Shown: piece after piece, positions 24,286-33,177 of the stretch
How the letters are laid out: each line of letters starts with the position of its first letter
Numbering within the stretch: the stretch's first letter is position 1
Source of the DNA: CAYUYV01 sp050331455
GTDB taxonomy: Bacteria > Pseudomonadota > Alphaproteobacteria > JAJFIK01
Assembly (NCBI GenBank): GCA_050331455.1
Contig: JBHJGV010000068.1
Location: 1-38,227 of the forward strand
Length of the DNA: 38,227 bases
Direction: 5' to 3'
Translations under genes and position numbers: made by a program
The notes under the pieces: generated by a model
Databases searched by the model: none
Seen by the model: the letters and a program-made list of their open reading frames with translations, nothing else
What the model was told of the DNA's origin: nothing

Positions 24286-26625
24286 TCATTTTCGCCCGCG
24301 GCCACGGCCTTTTCGGGGTTTGGCGTCTCGGGGGCCCGGCTCTGGTCCGCGTCGCCGGCGGCCGCCGCCCCGTTTGGGCCGCTCCGCATAGGCGCCCGGT
24401 TCCGAGATGATCTCAAAGCGCAGGCCGCCGGTGACCGGCGCGGCCTCGGCCAGGGTCACCTCGACGGGATCGGCAAGGCGGTACATTGCGCCGGTCTCTT
24501 CGCCAACGAGGGCATGGGCGTCCTCGTCATGGGTGAAATACTCGTTGCCCAGGGACCGGATGGGCACGAAACCGTCCGCCCCCGTCTCGCCAAGCTTCAC
24601 GAAAAGACCGAAACGGGTTACCCCGCTGATCCGGCCCTTGAAATCCGCGCCCACCCGGTCCGCCATGAAGGCCGCGATGAAGCGGTCCTTGGCATCCCGC
24701 TCGGCGGCCATGGAGCGCCGCTCATGGCCTGAAATCTCCTCGCCGATGGCCGCAAGGTCCTTCAGGCTTTCCTCGGGCAGACCATCCGTCCCCAATTGGC
24801 AGGCGGCGATCAGGCCGCGGTGGACGATCAGGTCCGCATAGCGGCGAATGGGCGAAGTGAAATGGGCATAGCGGCGCAGATTGAGCCCGAAATGCCCCAG
24901 ATTGTCCGGGCTGTAGACCGCCTGGGACTGGGATCGCAGGATCACCTCACTGAGGAAACTCTCATTGTCCGTGCCTTTTGCGCGCTCGATGATACGGTTG
25001 AAATGGCCGGGCTGCACGGTCTGGCCCTTGGCAAGCTTGAGGCCGATGGTCTCCAGGAATTCCATCAGGGCCGTGAGTTTCAACTTGTCCGGCGCATCGT
25101 GGACCCGGTAGAGCAGGGGCATCTTGCGCCGCTCCAGGGTCTCGGCAGCGGCGACATTTGCCTGGATCATCATCTCCTCGATCAGGCGGTGGGCATCGAG
25201 CCGCTCCCGGACGGTCACCGCACTGACGAAACCGTCCTCGCCGATCTGGATGTGATGCTCGGGAAGATCAAGGTCGAGGGGCTGGCGTTTGTCCCGGCCT
25301 TCTCGCAGGGCGTCATACGCGGCATAGAGCGGGCGCACGACCTCCCGGAACAGGTCCTCCGGCACGCCGCCATGACGCCCCTCGCTGTCGATGGCCGCCT
25401 GCACGGCCTCATAGGTCAGCGACGCGCGTGAGCGCATCATGCCGCGCAGCACCTTGTGGCTTTTCTTGCGCCCTTCGGCGGTGAACACCATCCGGATCGC
25501 GAGGCACGGCCGGTCCACATCCTCGTGGAGGGAGCATAAATCCGCCGACAGACGTTCAGGCAGCATGGGCACCACCCGGTCCGGCAGATAGGTGGAGTTG
25601 CCCCGCCGCCGGGCCTCCCGGTCAAGTGCGGAGCCCGGCGTGACATAGGCGGCCACATCGGCGATGGCGACAGTGACCAGATGGCCGCCGGGATTGTCCG
25701 GATCGGGATCGGCCTCGGCATGGACGGCATCGTCGTGGTCGCGGGCGTCGGATGGGTCGATGGTCACCAGAGGCAGGTCGCGCATATCCGTGCGCCCCGC
25801 AAGACCGGCCTGCGTGATGGCCTCGGTGTCCGCAATCACGGCGGGCGGAAAGTCGGTGGGAATGCCGTGGCTGTGGATGGCGATCAGGCCGATGGCCCGC
25901 GGGTCGTTCCGGTCGCAAAAACGCTCCAGCACCCGGGCCCGCTTGGCGCCGTGGAGCCGCGTGGTCAGCATTTCGACCATGACGACTTCGCCGTCCTTGG
26001 CGCCGTCCGCATCCTGATAGGTCACGGCCAAGGTGTATTTGCTGCGCCGATCCACGGGGATGACGCGTCCGTCGGCCTTTTTACCGGGGCCGCTGCGCTC
26101 GAACACGCCCAGAATGCGATGGGCCGAGGCTCCCAGACGCTTGATGATGCGGGCCTCGTAGCCGCCCTCGCCATCAGGGGCGAGGCGGGCGAGCACCCGG
26201 TCGCCGATGCCCATGGCGGGCGTGCTGCCCTTGCGTCCGTCGCCCCGTCCGCTCCCCGTGCCTGGGGCCAGCATGATGCGCGGCGGAGGGGCTTCGCGGT
26301 CCCACAAATGGGGGCGGCAGAGGAGTTCGCCGTCCACATCCCGGTCCACGATGTCCAACACGGCCACGGGGGGCAGGGCGCCTGTGCGATGGGCCGATTT
26401 GCGATGGCCGCGCTCCAGAAGGCCCTCGGCCTTCATCTCGCTTAAGAGGTCGCGCAAGGCCGCCCGGTCGGGCCCCTTTATGTTGAAAGCCTGGGCGATT
26501 TCCCGCTTGCCCACGCGATCCTCGGCCCGGTCCAGAAAATCCAGGATCTGACCCTTTGTGGGTAATCCGCCGTCGTGCTGAGCTTCGGCCTTCGGCGGGC
26601 CTGGATCCTGTTTGGTCCGTGTCAC
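24286..26625 (-). CDS. rnr: Ribonuclease R
   Basis: The 779-residue 3'-to-5' exoribonuclease degrades structured RNA. An N-terminal winged-helix segment (about 20-75) is followed by cold-shock domains. The RNB catalytic domain has IDPSDARDHDDAVHAE at 289-304, the four metal-binding Asp residues lying there. Further RNB motifs are TYLPDRVVPMLPERLSADLCSL and HFTSPIRRYADLIVHRGL. An S1 domain (DFKGRISGVTRFGLFVKLGETGADGFV) and an Arg/Lys-rich tail complete it. Length and order match RNase R, not RNase II. The start is GTG at 26625 with AGGACAGGA upstream. Confidence 0.95.
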   Translation of the reverse strand: MTRTKQDPGPPKAEAQHDGGLPTKGQILDFLDRAEDRVGKREIAQAFNIKGPDRAALRDLLSEMKAEGLLERGHRKSAHRTGALPPVAVLDIVDRDVDGELLCRPHLWDREAPPPRIMLAPGTGSGRGDGRKGSTPAMGIGDRVLARLAPDGEGGYEARIIKRLGASAHRILGVFERSGPGKKADGRVIPVDRRSKYTLAVTYQDADGAKDGEVVMVEMLTTRLHGAKRARVLERFCDRNDPRAIGLIAIHSHGIPTDFPPAVIADTEAITQAGLAGRTDMRDLPLVTIDPSDARDHDDAVHAEADPDPDNPGGHLVTVAIADVAAYVTPGSALDREARRRGNSTYLPDRVVPMLPERLSADLCSLHEDVDRPCLAIRMVFTAEGRKKSHKVLRGMMRSRASLTYEAVQAAIDSEGRHGGVPEDLFREVVRPLYAAYDALREGRDKRQPLDLDLPEHHIQIGEDGFVSAVTVRERLDAHRLIEEMMIQANVAAAETLERRKMPLLYRVHDAPDKLKLTALMEFLETIGLKLAKGQTVQPGHFNRIIERAKGTDNESFLSEVILRSQSQAVYSPDNLGHFGLNLRRYAHFTSPIRRYADLIVHRGLIAACQLGTDGLPEESLKDLAAIGEEISGHERRSMAAERDAKDRFIAAFMADRVGADFKGRISGVTRFGLFVKLGETGADGFVPIRSLGNEYFTHDEDAHALVGEETGAMYRLADPVEVTLAEAAPVTGGLRFEIISEPGAYAERPKRGGGRRRRGPEPGPRDAKPRKGRGRGRK

Positions 26626-26954
26626 ATCCTGTCCTTCGGAGCGCTGCCCTACCGGCGTGCCCGTTTCGTTAACCGGTTCTGGGCCACCAGGCAGGAGGGT
26701 CCTGCCGGGGGCACAACGACCGTGTCGCCACCACTAGGACAGGGATTCAGGACCGGTCAAGGCGCGCCGGGCGCGGGCGCTGGCCATGGGTGCAGGACTT
26801 GCATGCCCGTTCGGGGCCGGGTGCAGCGACTTGCCTCAAGGCGGATTGTTGCCGTAAAGACAAGACAGGTGGCGAAGGACAGTCGTGGCCGTTCAGTCAT
26901 TGTGACCGTTCAGTCATGCAGTGTGCAGTTTCGGGCATTGTGGAGTTTTGGGTC
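26626..26954. other. Divergent intergenic region between rnr and the SPOR lipoprotein gene
   Basis: These 329 bases lie between divergent genes. A seven-base-pair hairpin with a GGG loop lies at 26690-26706, close to the RNase R start. A 12-base direct repeat lies at 26889-26917, close to the lipoprotein start. I found no credible small gene or clear promoter pair. Open frames in the stretch look like by-products of high GC. Confidence 0.5.
26889..26917. repeat. 12-base direct repeat with 17-base period
   Basis: CCGTTCAGTCAT occurs at 26889-26900 and again at 26906-26917. The second copy ends 37 bases before the lipoprotein ATG. Two copies on the same face region upstream of a gene could be a tandem regulator-binding site. 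Confidence 0.6.
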
Positions 26955-27629
26955 ATGGAGCGGCAGACACGGATTTGTTCTGTCTTTTATCTCGCCGTGG
27001 CGTTTGGCGTGCTCGCCGGCGGTGTCGCAGGCTGTGTTGAGCGGAAGGAACAAAAACGCTACGACCGTTTGCTCGCTCAATCGGTGCAAACCAAACGGGC
27101 CCTGTTCCGGCAGTCGGATATTTTTCCGCCGGCCCTCAAGACCACTGCCCAGACCGAGATGCCTGCGGGCCTCGGCCAGCCCAGCATTCGCCAGGTGGCG
27201 GGACCGTCCGGGCAGCGCCCCTTGACCGGCGGCCCGAACCCGCCTGTCCCCTCCTCAATCCGCTCGCCCATGCCCCCGCCCGTGGAGCGGACCCTGACCG
27301 GCGCCATTACCCAGACTCGCGGCGCCCAAAGTGGGATCGGCGGTCCGTTCTGGACCGTGCAGGTGGGCGCGTTTTCGGCGCAGCCCAATGCGGAGCGTAA
27401 ATTGGCCGGCTTCCGCCAGACCTTTTGCGGCGGCGGCCGGTCGGACCCGGCCGTGTGTGGCAGCCTGCAGGTCGTGTGCAGCGATCTGCGTTTTGAAGGG
27501 CGGGTCTATCGGGTGCGCCTTGGCCAGTTCCGCGATGCGCGCACGGCTCAGGGCTATTGCGCCGGGCTCGGCCATGATTGCTGGACCGCGCGTGTTGACG
27601 CGCCGCAGCAGCCGGCTTGCCGCACCTGA
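26955..27629 (+). CDS. SPOR-domain lipoprotein, cysteine-rich
   Basis: The 224-residue product is a lipoprotein: the hydrophobic leader ends in V-A-G-C with Cys27 as the lipidated residue. A Pro-rich, low-complexity linker spans about 40-130. Residues 132 to about 215 form a SPOR domain (FWTVQVGAFSAQPNAERKL, later VYRVRLGQFRDARTAQGYCAGL). SPOR domains bind glycan strands without stem peptides at the septum. Unusually, six cysteines lie in and after the SPOR part, with an insertion (FCGGGRSDPAVCGSLQVVC) between the first helix and the second strand pair. They may form disulfides in the periplasm. The ATG at 26955 has GTGGAG nine bases upstream. Confidence 0.83.
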   Translation: MERQTRICSVFYLAVAFGVLAGGVAGCVERKEQKRYDRLLAQSVQTKRALFRQSDIFPPALKTTAQTEMPAGLGQPSIRQVAGPSGQRPLTGGPNPPVPSSIRSPMPPPVERTLTGAITQTRGAQSGIGGPFWTVQVGAFSAQPNAERKLAGFRQTFCGGGRSDPAVCGSLQVVCSDLRFEGRVYRVRLGQFRDARTAQGYCAGLGHDCWTARVDAPQQPACRT

Positions 27630-27786
27630 CGGCCTCAACCGAGCAGTCCCAACCGAGCCGTCCATGCGCCAAAACGCCGATGTCGGCTGTGATTAAGTTT
27701 TTGTTACGGCACCCCCTGCGAGGACTTGTTAGCCGATCGCCGCTACACTCACCTGCCGGTTCATCCAGCGCAGGGGATTGATACCC

Positions 27787-29613
27787 GTGACCGTCGGTAC
27801 AATCGCACAGGCTGAGACGCCCTCGGATATTGGGCGAACGCTGCGCCATCGGATCTTCCTGTTCGTTGCGGGATTGGCCACGGTGCTGACGAGCGGGCTG
27901 CTCGTGGAACGCTTGGTCATGGCCGATCCCCCCTTGCCGCGCGTGCTGGTCACGGCTGTCGTGATCGCGGTCTATGCCGCCGCCTTCCTGATCGCCCGCT
28001 TTACGCGCCGCCTGACGATCGCCGGCCATCTGCTGATGGTCGCGTTTTTTGCCGGGACCGTAGCCGGCACGGTGATGCTGGGCGGGATTAGCGCGCCTAC
28101 CGCGTCATTCTTTGTGCTGATCCCCATCGGTGCCTGCTTCTTTCTGGGCTACCGCACGGCGATCCTTTACAGCCTTGCCGCGGTCGCAGCCGCCATCCTG
28201 CTCCGCTTTAACGCGACCGCAGCCTTTCCCGTTGGTGAGGATCCCGAGACCGCGCTGGGTCTTGCCCTGATCACGGTGCTGGTCGGGCTCTTCGCCAGCA
28301 CCGGCGTGGTCGTGAGCTATGAAATTATGACGCAGCGGGCCTTGCGCCGGCTGGAGGCCATGGCGGACGCCGAGGCGCGGGCCAATGCCGCGAAATCGGT
28401 GTTCCTGGCCAATATGAGCCATGAACTGCGCACGCCCATGAATGGCGTGCTGGGTATGCTGGACCTTGCCGACCGGGAACACGACCGGGAGAAGATCAAG
28501 GCCTATGGCGATGTCGCCCGTCAAAGCGCGAAAGCCCTGCTGAAAATCCTCGATGACATTCTGGACCTCACCCGGCTCGACACCAACAACCTGTCCATCA
28601 CGCCGGTGCCGGTCCGGCTCGACCGGGAATTCGACGGGCAATTGGCGCTGCTGCGGCCGAAAGCCGAGGCCAAGGGCCTGGATTTCGTTGTCGAAACGCA
28701 GGGCATGGCGGACGTTCGGGTCATGGCCGATGCCACCCGGCTCCAGCAGATCGTCACCAATCTCGTGGGCAATGCGATCAAATTCACCGACAAAGGGGCC
28801 ATTCGCGTGAGGGCAGCCCTGACGCATGCCGAGGGCGAGGTGGCCCGCCTGCAGGTTGAAGTTCAGGATACGGGCCCCGGGATCGACCGCGAGGACCAGG
28901 CCAGAATTTTCGATCGGTTCGAACAGGCGGACGCCTCGGCCACACGGGCCCATGGGGGGACCGGGCTCGGCCTCTCCATCGCCCGCGATCTCGTCACACG
29001 GATGGGCGGCACGATCGGACTGGACAGCACGCCGGGAGAGGGGGCCCGGTTCTGGTTCGACGTGCCTGTGACCCACGCGCCTTCCCGGTCGGGCGATGGT
29101 GACCCGGCGCCGGTTCCCGAGCGGTTCCCGGGTCTGCGCGTTCTTGTTGCCGAAGACCACGCGATCAATCAGCGGCTCTTGCGCCACTTCCTGAAATCCA
29201 TGGGCTGCGCGGCCACGGTGGTCGATAACGGACGTCAGGCGGTGGAGCGGCTCCAGGCGGCGCCGTTCGATGTCGTTCTCATGGATCTGCAAATGCCGGA
29301 CCTGGACGGGGAGAGTGCGACACGGCTTATTCGCAATATGCCCGCGCCGGTTGGGGGCATCCCGATCATCGCCGTGACCGCCCATGCCATGGTGGGAGAC
29401 CGGGACCGGTGTTTCGAGGCCGGCATGGACGGCTATGTGACTAAACCCATTCGGCTCGCCGACCTTGCCGGTGAAATCCACCGGCTGTGCCCGCACGCCG
29501 GAGGGCGGGCGCCGGACGGGCCCGCAGCGGATCGCCCTTTGTCCGCGAAACCCCAAGCGGGATCGCCGACCGCGACGAAAGGCGACCAGGCGGCCGCACC
29601 GCGCCGCGCGTGA
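27787..29613 (+). CDS. Hybrid sensor histidine kinase/response regulator
   Basis: The product (608 residues from GTG 27787) has about six transmembrane helices within residues 20-180 and no large periplasmic sensor domain, so it may sense a membrane signal. A HisKA domain follows with the H-box ANMSHELRTPMNGVLG (His212). The HATPase domain has LVGNAIKFTDKG, VQDTGPGI and GGTGLGLSI. A C-terminal receiver domain has LVAEDHAINQ, the phospho-acceptor Asp500 in VVLMDLQMPDLDG, and the switch Lys in GYVTKPI. Hybrid kinases usually pass phosphate to a separate Hpt protein; none is visible here. I chose GTG because AGGGG lies ten bases upstream; a TTG at 27780 is too close to that site. Its output is unknown. 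Confidence 0.9.
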   Translation: MTVGTIAQAETPSDIGRTLRHRIFLFVAGLATVLTSGLLVERLVMADPPLPRVLVTAVVIAVYAAAFLIARFTRRLTIAGHLLMVAFFAGTVAGTVMLGGISAPTASFFVLIPIGACFFLGYRTAILYSLAAVAAAILLRFNATAAFPVGEDPETALGLALITVLVGLFASTGVVVSYEIMTQRALRRLEAMADAEARANAAKSVFLANMSHELRTPMNGVLGMLDLADREHDREKIKAYGDVARQSAKALLKILDDILDLTRLDTNNLSITPVPVRLDREFDGQLALLRPKAEAKGLDFVVETQGMADVRVMADATRLQQIVTNLVGNAIKFTDKGAIRVRAALTHAEGEVARLQVEVQDTGPGIDREDQARIFDRFEQADASATRAHGGTGLGLSIARDLVTRMGGTIGLDSTPGEGARFWFDVPVTHAPSRSGDGDPAPVPERFPGLRVLVAEDHAINQRLLRHFLKSMGCAATVVDNGRQAVERLQAAPFDVVLMDLQMPDLDGESATRLIRNMPAPVGGIPIIAVTAHAMVGDRDRCFEAGMDGYVTKPIRLADLAGEIHRLCPHAGGRAPDGPAADRPLSAKPQAGSPTATKGDQAAAPRRA

Positions 29614-29866
29614 GCGTTTCCCTTGGGTTAAAAAGGGCCTAAAAAGGCGCTCGTGGGGCTTGAACTTGCCCGGAACAAGGCCCTTGTTAAGGTCACAGAG
29701 ACTGCGATCCGATTGACGGCTTATCACGAAAAATGCGCGGCCACGGCTTGCCCATTGATGTGATGCCCCATCGCGTTGCGGATCTTACCACCCGTTTCGT
29801 TCTCGCGACCATTCGCGGGCCGACCCGTCCCGGTTTACTCCGACACCATTAAAGGCGCCGAAACCC
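29614..29866. other. Intergenic region between the hybrid kinase gene and yajC
   Basis: The 253 bases hold an inverted repeat with seven-base arms around one base (29674-29680 and 29682-29688, AACAAGG and CCTTGTT). A short direct repeat TAAAAAGG occurs twice near 29630-29650. The yajC promoter should be here, but I see no clear hexamers and no gene. Confidence 0.45.
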
Positions 29867-30181
29867 ATGGATCCCAATCTCAGTTTTTTCCTGACCATGG
29901 CGGTCATTTTCGCGATCTTCTATTTCCTGTTGATCCGCCCCCAGAACGAACGCCTGAAAAAGCACCGTCAGATGGTTGAGGCTGTGCGTCGGGGCGACAC
30001 GGTCGTCACGGCCGGCGGTCTGGTCGGTAAAGTGTCCAAAGTGGTCGACGAGCGCGAGGTGCTGGTGGAAATCGCCGAGAATGTGAAAGTCCGGGTCGTC
30101 AAGCAAACCCTGACCGATGTGACGGCAAAGGGCGAGCCGGTCGCCGGAGACGACAAGAGCGTGCCCAAAGACAAATCCTGA
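29867..30181 (+). CDS. yajC: Preprotein translocase subunit YajC
   Basis: The 104-residue protein has one N-terminal membrane helix (FFLTMAVIFAIFYFLLI) followed at once by the family signature RPQNERLKKHRQMVEAVRRGD and the TAGGLVGKV beta region. YajC associates with SecD and SecF in the inner membrane and helps SecYEG-dependent export. The secD and secF genes follow in the conserved order. The ATG lies downstream of an AAGG sequence with rather long spacing. Confidence 0.95.
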   Translation: MDPNLSFFLTMAVIFAIFYFLLIRPQNERLKKHRQMVEAVRRGDTVVTAGGLVGKVSKVVDEREVLVEIAENVKVRVVKQTLTDVTAKGEPVAGDDKSVPKDKS

Positions 30182-30310
30182 CCGTCCGGCGTGGCTCCCC
30201 CCGGTCTGGGGGCGCCGCGCAAAACGCCGAACGGGCTGCACTGCGTTCGGCGCGACGGTCTTCTCCTCCACCGGTTTTCTCCCGCGAAACCCGCTCATCG
30301 GATCCCCGCC

Positions 30311-31918
30311 ATGGTGTATTTCCCGACCTGGAAGGTCGTTCTCATTCTCTCCGCCATCCTGGTCGGGGTGATCTGTGCCCTGCCGAATGTCCTGTCCCGG
30401 TCGACCCTCGACGGTCTGCCGGGCTGGTTGCCCCGCAATCAAATCACCCTCGGGCTCGACCTCCAGGGGGGCGCCCATCTCGCCTTCCAGGTAGAGGCGG
30501 ACGATGTGGTGACGGCGCGCCTCGACACCCTTGAAGATGAGGTGCGGGCGGCCATCCTGCGGGCCCGTCTGCGCTTGCGCGGGCTGGGGATCCGCGGCGA
30601 CCGGGTGGTGGTGCAGATGCGCGATGCCGCCGATGTGCCCCAGGTGATCGAATTGGCCCGGGACTTGGCCCAGCCCGTGACGAGCGCGTTCGGCGGCTTC
30701 GGTGCCAGTTCCAATCTGGTCATTGAGGGCGTGGGCGCCGATCAGGTGAGCGTCGGTCTCAGCGATGCCGCCATCACGCAATTGCGGGACAGCGCCATTC
30801 TCCAGTCCATCGAGACCATCCGTCGGCGGATCGATGAGACGGGCGTGCGCGAGCCGACCATCCAACGGGAAGGGGAGGACCGGATCATCGTTCAGGTGCC
30901 CGGCCTCGACGATCCCCAACGCATTATCGATCTGGTGGGCAGGACCGCCCGCCTCGAATTCCACATGCATGATTCATCCGTGCCCGTCAGCGAAGCGGTC
31001 CAGGGGCGGGTCCCCCCGGGATCGGCGGTCTACCCGACCGTCGAAGCCTTTGAGCCGCAGATCCTGCTGCGCAAGCGCGTGCTGGTATCCGGGGAAAACC
31101 TGATCGATTCCCAGCCCTCCTTTGATCCGGAGACCAACGAACCGGTGGTGACTTTCCGGTTCGACTCGACCGGGGCCCGCCGCTTCGCCGATGCCACGCG
31201 GAAAAGTGTGGGCAAGCGCTTTGCCATTGTGCTCGACGGTGAAGTCATCAGCGCACCCGTCATCCGCGATCCCATTTTGAGTGGTTCAGGCCAGATCGCC
31301 GGCAGCTTCACGGTGGAGAGTGCCAATGATCTGTCGATCCTGCTGCGTTCCGGCGCCCTGCCGGCGCCCCTCACGCCGGTGGAACAGCGGACCGTCGGGG
31401 CCGGCCTCGGGCAGGACTCCATTGATGCCGGCAAGATTGCCGCGATGATCGGTCTGACGGGCGTGGTCATTTTCATGGCTCTGACCTATGGCCTGTTCGG
31501 CCTTTATGCCAATGTCGCCTTGCTGATCAATCTGGTGCTGATCGCGGGGGCGATGTCCTTTCTCGGCTTCACCCTGACCCTGCCGGGCATTGCCGGCATC
31601 GTGCTGACCATCGGCATGGCGGTGGACGCCAATGTGCTGATCTTTGAGCGGATCCGCGAAGAGATCCGCGCCGGCAAGGGGCCGATCTCGGCCATCGAGG
31701 CCGGCTATCAGCGGGCCTTTGGGACGATCCTGGATGCCAATATCACGACCCTGATCGCCGCCGTGATCCTGTTTCAACTGGGCTCCGGCCCAGTGCGGGG
31801 CTTCGCCCTGACCCTGGCCATCGGGATCGTGACATCGGTCTTCACGGCTTTCACGGTGACCCGCCTGATGGTGGCCACCTGGCTTCGACGGGCGCGTCCC
31901 CAGGCCCTGCCCATCTGA
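30311..31918 (+). CDS. secD: Protein translocase subunit SecD
   Basis: The 535-residue protein uses the proton gradient with SecF to complete export through SecYEG. It has an N-terminal helix, the D1 motif LGLDLQGGAHLAFQVE, and a periplasmic head (DETGVREPTIQREGEDRIIVQVPG, then DGEVISAPVI and GQIAGSFTVESANDL). A five-helix membrane part contains GMAVDANVLIFERIREE. The length is typical of alphaproteobacteria. The ATG at 30311 is chosen because MVYFPTWKVVLILSAILVG is the conserved opening; the frame extends upstream without a ribosome site. The gene starts 129 bases after yajC. Confidence 0.95.
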   Translation: MVYFPTWKVVLILSAILVGVICALPNVLSRSTLDGLPGWLPRNQITLGLDLQGGAHLAFQVEADDVVTARLDTLEDEVRAAILRARLRLRGLGIRGDRVVVQMRDAADVPQVIELARDLAQPVTSAFGGFGASSNLVIEGVGADQVSVGLSDAAITQLRDSAILQSIETIRRRIDETGVREPTIQREGEDRIIVQVPGLDDPQRIIDLVGRTARLEFHMHDSSVPVSEAVQGRVPPGSAVYPTVEAFEPQILLRKRVLVSGENLIDSQPSFDPETNEPVVTFRFDSTGARRFADATRKSVGKRFAIVLDGEVISAPVIRDPILSGSGQIAGSFTVESANDLSILLRSGALPAPLTPVEQRTVGAGLGQDSIDAGKIAAMIGLTGVVIFMALTYGLFGLYANVALLINLVLIAGAMSFLGFTLTLPGIAGIVLTIGMAVDANVLIFERIREEIRAGKGPISAIEAGYQRAFGTILDANITTLIAAVILFQLGSGPVRGFALTLAIGIVTSVFTAFTVTRLMVATWLRRARPQALPI

Positions 31919-32020
31919 CGTGTTTCCATGGGGCCCGGTGATCCCGCGCCCGTTCGGTTTGAGACGACACCGATGGTCTCCGATGAGGCCTAGACCCGGA
32001 ATGAGAGAAAGACCAAGGCC

Positions 32021-32989
32021 ATGAAACTGCTCCGCCTCGTCCCGGAAAAGACCGCCATCGCATTCGTACGGCATCGGACCATCGCCTATGTCCTGTCCGC
32101 AATCCTGATGGTGGGCTCGGTCGGGCTTTTCTTCGCCCAGGGCCTCAATTTCGGCATCGACTTCAAGGGCGGAACCCTGATCGAGATCGGCACGGAGGAG
32201 CCGGCGGATCTGGGGCGCATCCGGACCATTCTGGGCGGTCTGGGCTTCGGCGATGTCCAGGTGCAGGCCTTCGGGGCCGTCGACGACGTCTTGATCCGTG
32301 TAGAGACCCAAGCGGTGGAGGGCGACGCCCGCGCCCAGGAAATTGCCCAGAACGAGGTCGTCAACACGGTCAAGCAGGCCCTCGAGGAGGGGTATGGCGG
32401 CGCCATCGAGTACCGCCGTGTCGAAGTGGTCGGCCCGAAAGTGTCCGGGGAGCTTGTCAAGGCGGGCTCGCTCGCCGTGGTCGTCGCCGTCGCCATGATG
32501 CTGATCTATATCTGGTTTCGCTTCGAATGGCAGTTCAGCCTGGGTGCGGTCCTGGCCCTCGTCCATGACGTTGTGCTGACCCTCGGGATCTTTTCCCTGC
32601 TTCAGCTCGAATTCACCCTGGCCATCATCGCGGCCCTGCTGACGATCATCGGCTATTCCATGAACGATACGGTGGTCGTCTATGACCGGGTGCGGGAAAA
32701 CTTGCGCAAGTTCAAGAAAATGGATCTTGCCGAACTGCTGGACCTGTCGATCAACGGCACCCTGTCGCGCACGACCATGACCTCCATCACCACGCTGATC
32801 GCGCTGCTGTCCCTTTACATTCTGGGCGGCGAGGTCATCCGCGGCTTCACCTTCGCCATGATCTGGGGTGTGATTGTCGGGACTTATTCCTCCATCTTCG
32901 TCGCGGCGCCGCTCCTGCTGGTGCTCGGGGTCAAGCGGGACTGGAGCGGTCTGGAAACCAAACCCGCCAATATCCGCTTCGCAGACTGA
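32021..32989 (+). CDS. secF: Protein translocase subunit SecF
   Basis: The 322-residue partner of SecD has the opening helix, GLNFGIDFKGGTLIEI, a short periplasmic domain, and the RVEVVGPKVSGELVKAGSLAV segment. A membrane part follows with YSMNDTVVVYDRVRENLRKF and NGTLSRTTMTSITTLIALLSLYILGG. All are family signatures. It follows secD by 102 bases, and a GAGAGAAAG sequence lies upstream of the ATG. It is the last gene of the yajC-secD-secF unit. Confidence 0.95.
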   Translation: MKLLRLVPEKTAIAFVRHRTIAYVLSAILMVGSVGLFFAQGLNFGIDFKGGTLIEIGTEEPADLGRIRTILGGLGFGDVQVQAFGAVDDVLIRVETQAVEGDARAQEIAQNEVVNTVKQALEEGYGGAIEYRRVEVVGPKVSGELVKAGSLAVVVAVAMMLIYIWFRFEWQFSLGAVLALVHDVVLTLGIFSLLQLEFTLAIIAALLTIIGYSMNDTVVVYDRVRENLRKFKKMDLAELLDLSINGTLSRTTMTSITTLIALLSLYILGGEVIRGFTFAMIWGVIVGTYSSIFVAAPLLLVLGVKRDWSGLETKPANIRFAD

Positions 32990-33022
32990 CGATTCCGTGA
33001 TGTTGCCGTCCGGGCCGCGCCC

Positions 33023-33056
33023 CTTGGTGCGACCCGGCACCAAGTCCATGTCTTGG
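33023..33056. other. Overlapping alternative hairpins after secF
   Basis: An eight-base-pair stem (33023-33030 with 33037-33044, loop of six) shares its right arm with a five-base-pair alternative (33040-33044 with 33052-33056). The element sits in the 188-base gap between secF and the flavoprotein gene. No T tract follows, so it may be a weak terminator or a leader structure. Confidence 0.4.
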
Positions 33057-33177
33057 CATCAATCGACAAAACACGGGCGCCGAGCCAGGCCCCGCCGGTC
33101 GGTCGGCCTTGTCCACGCACGCTCCTGTCCGTGATCCCAGGCCATGCCGTCCGGATGACGAACAAGGAGCTTGGGCA

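Noticed and set aside
27721..27750. TTGTTA and TACACT as a promoter for the hybrid kinase gene
   Set aside because: The hexamers are separated by only about 13 bases, too short for a sigma-70 promoter.
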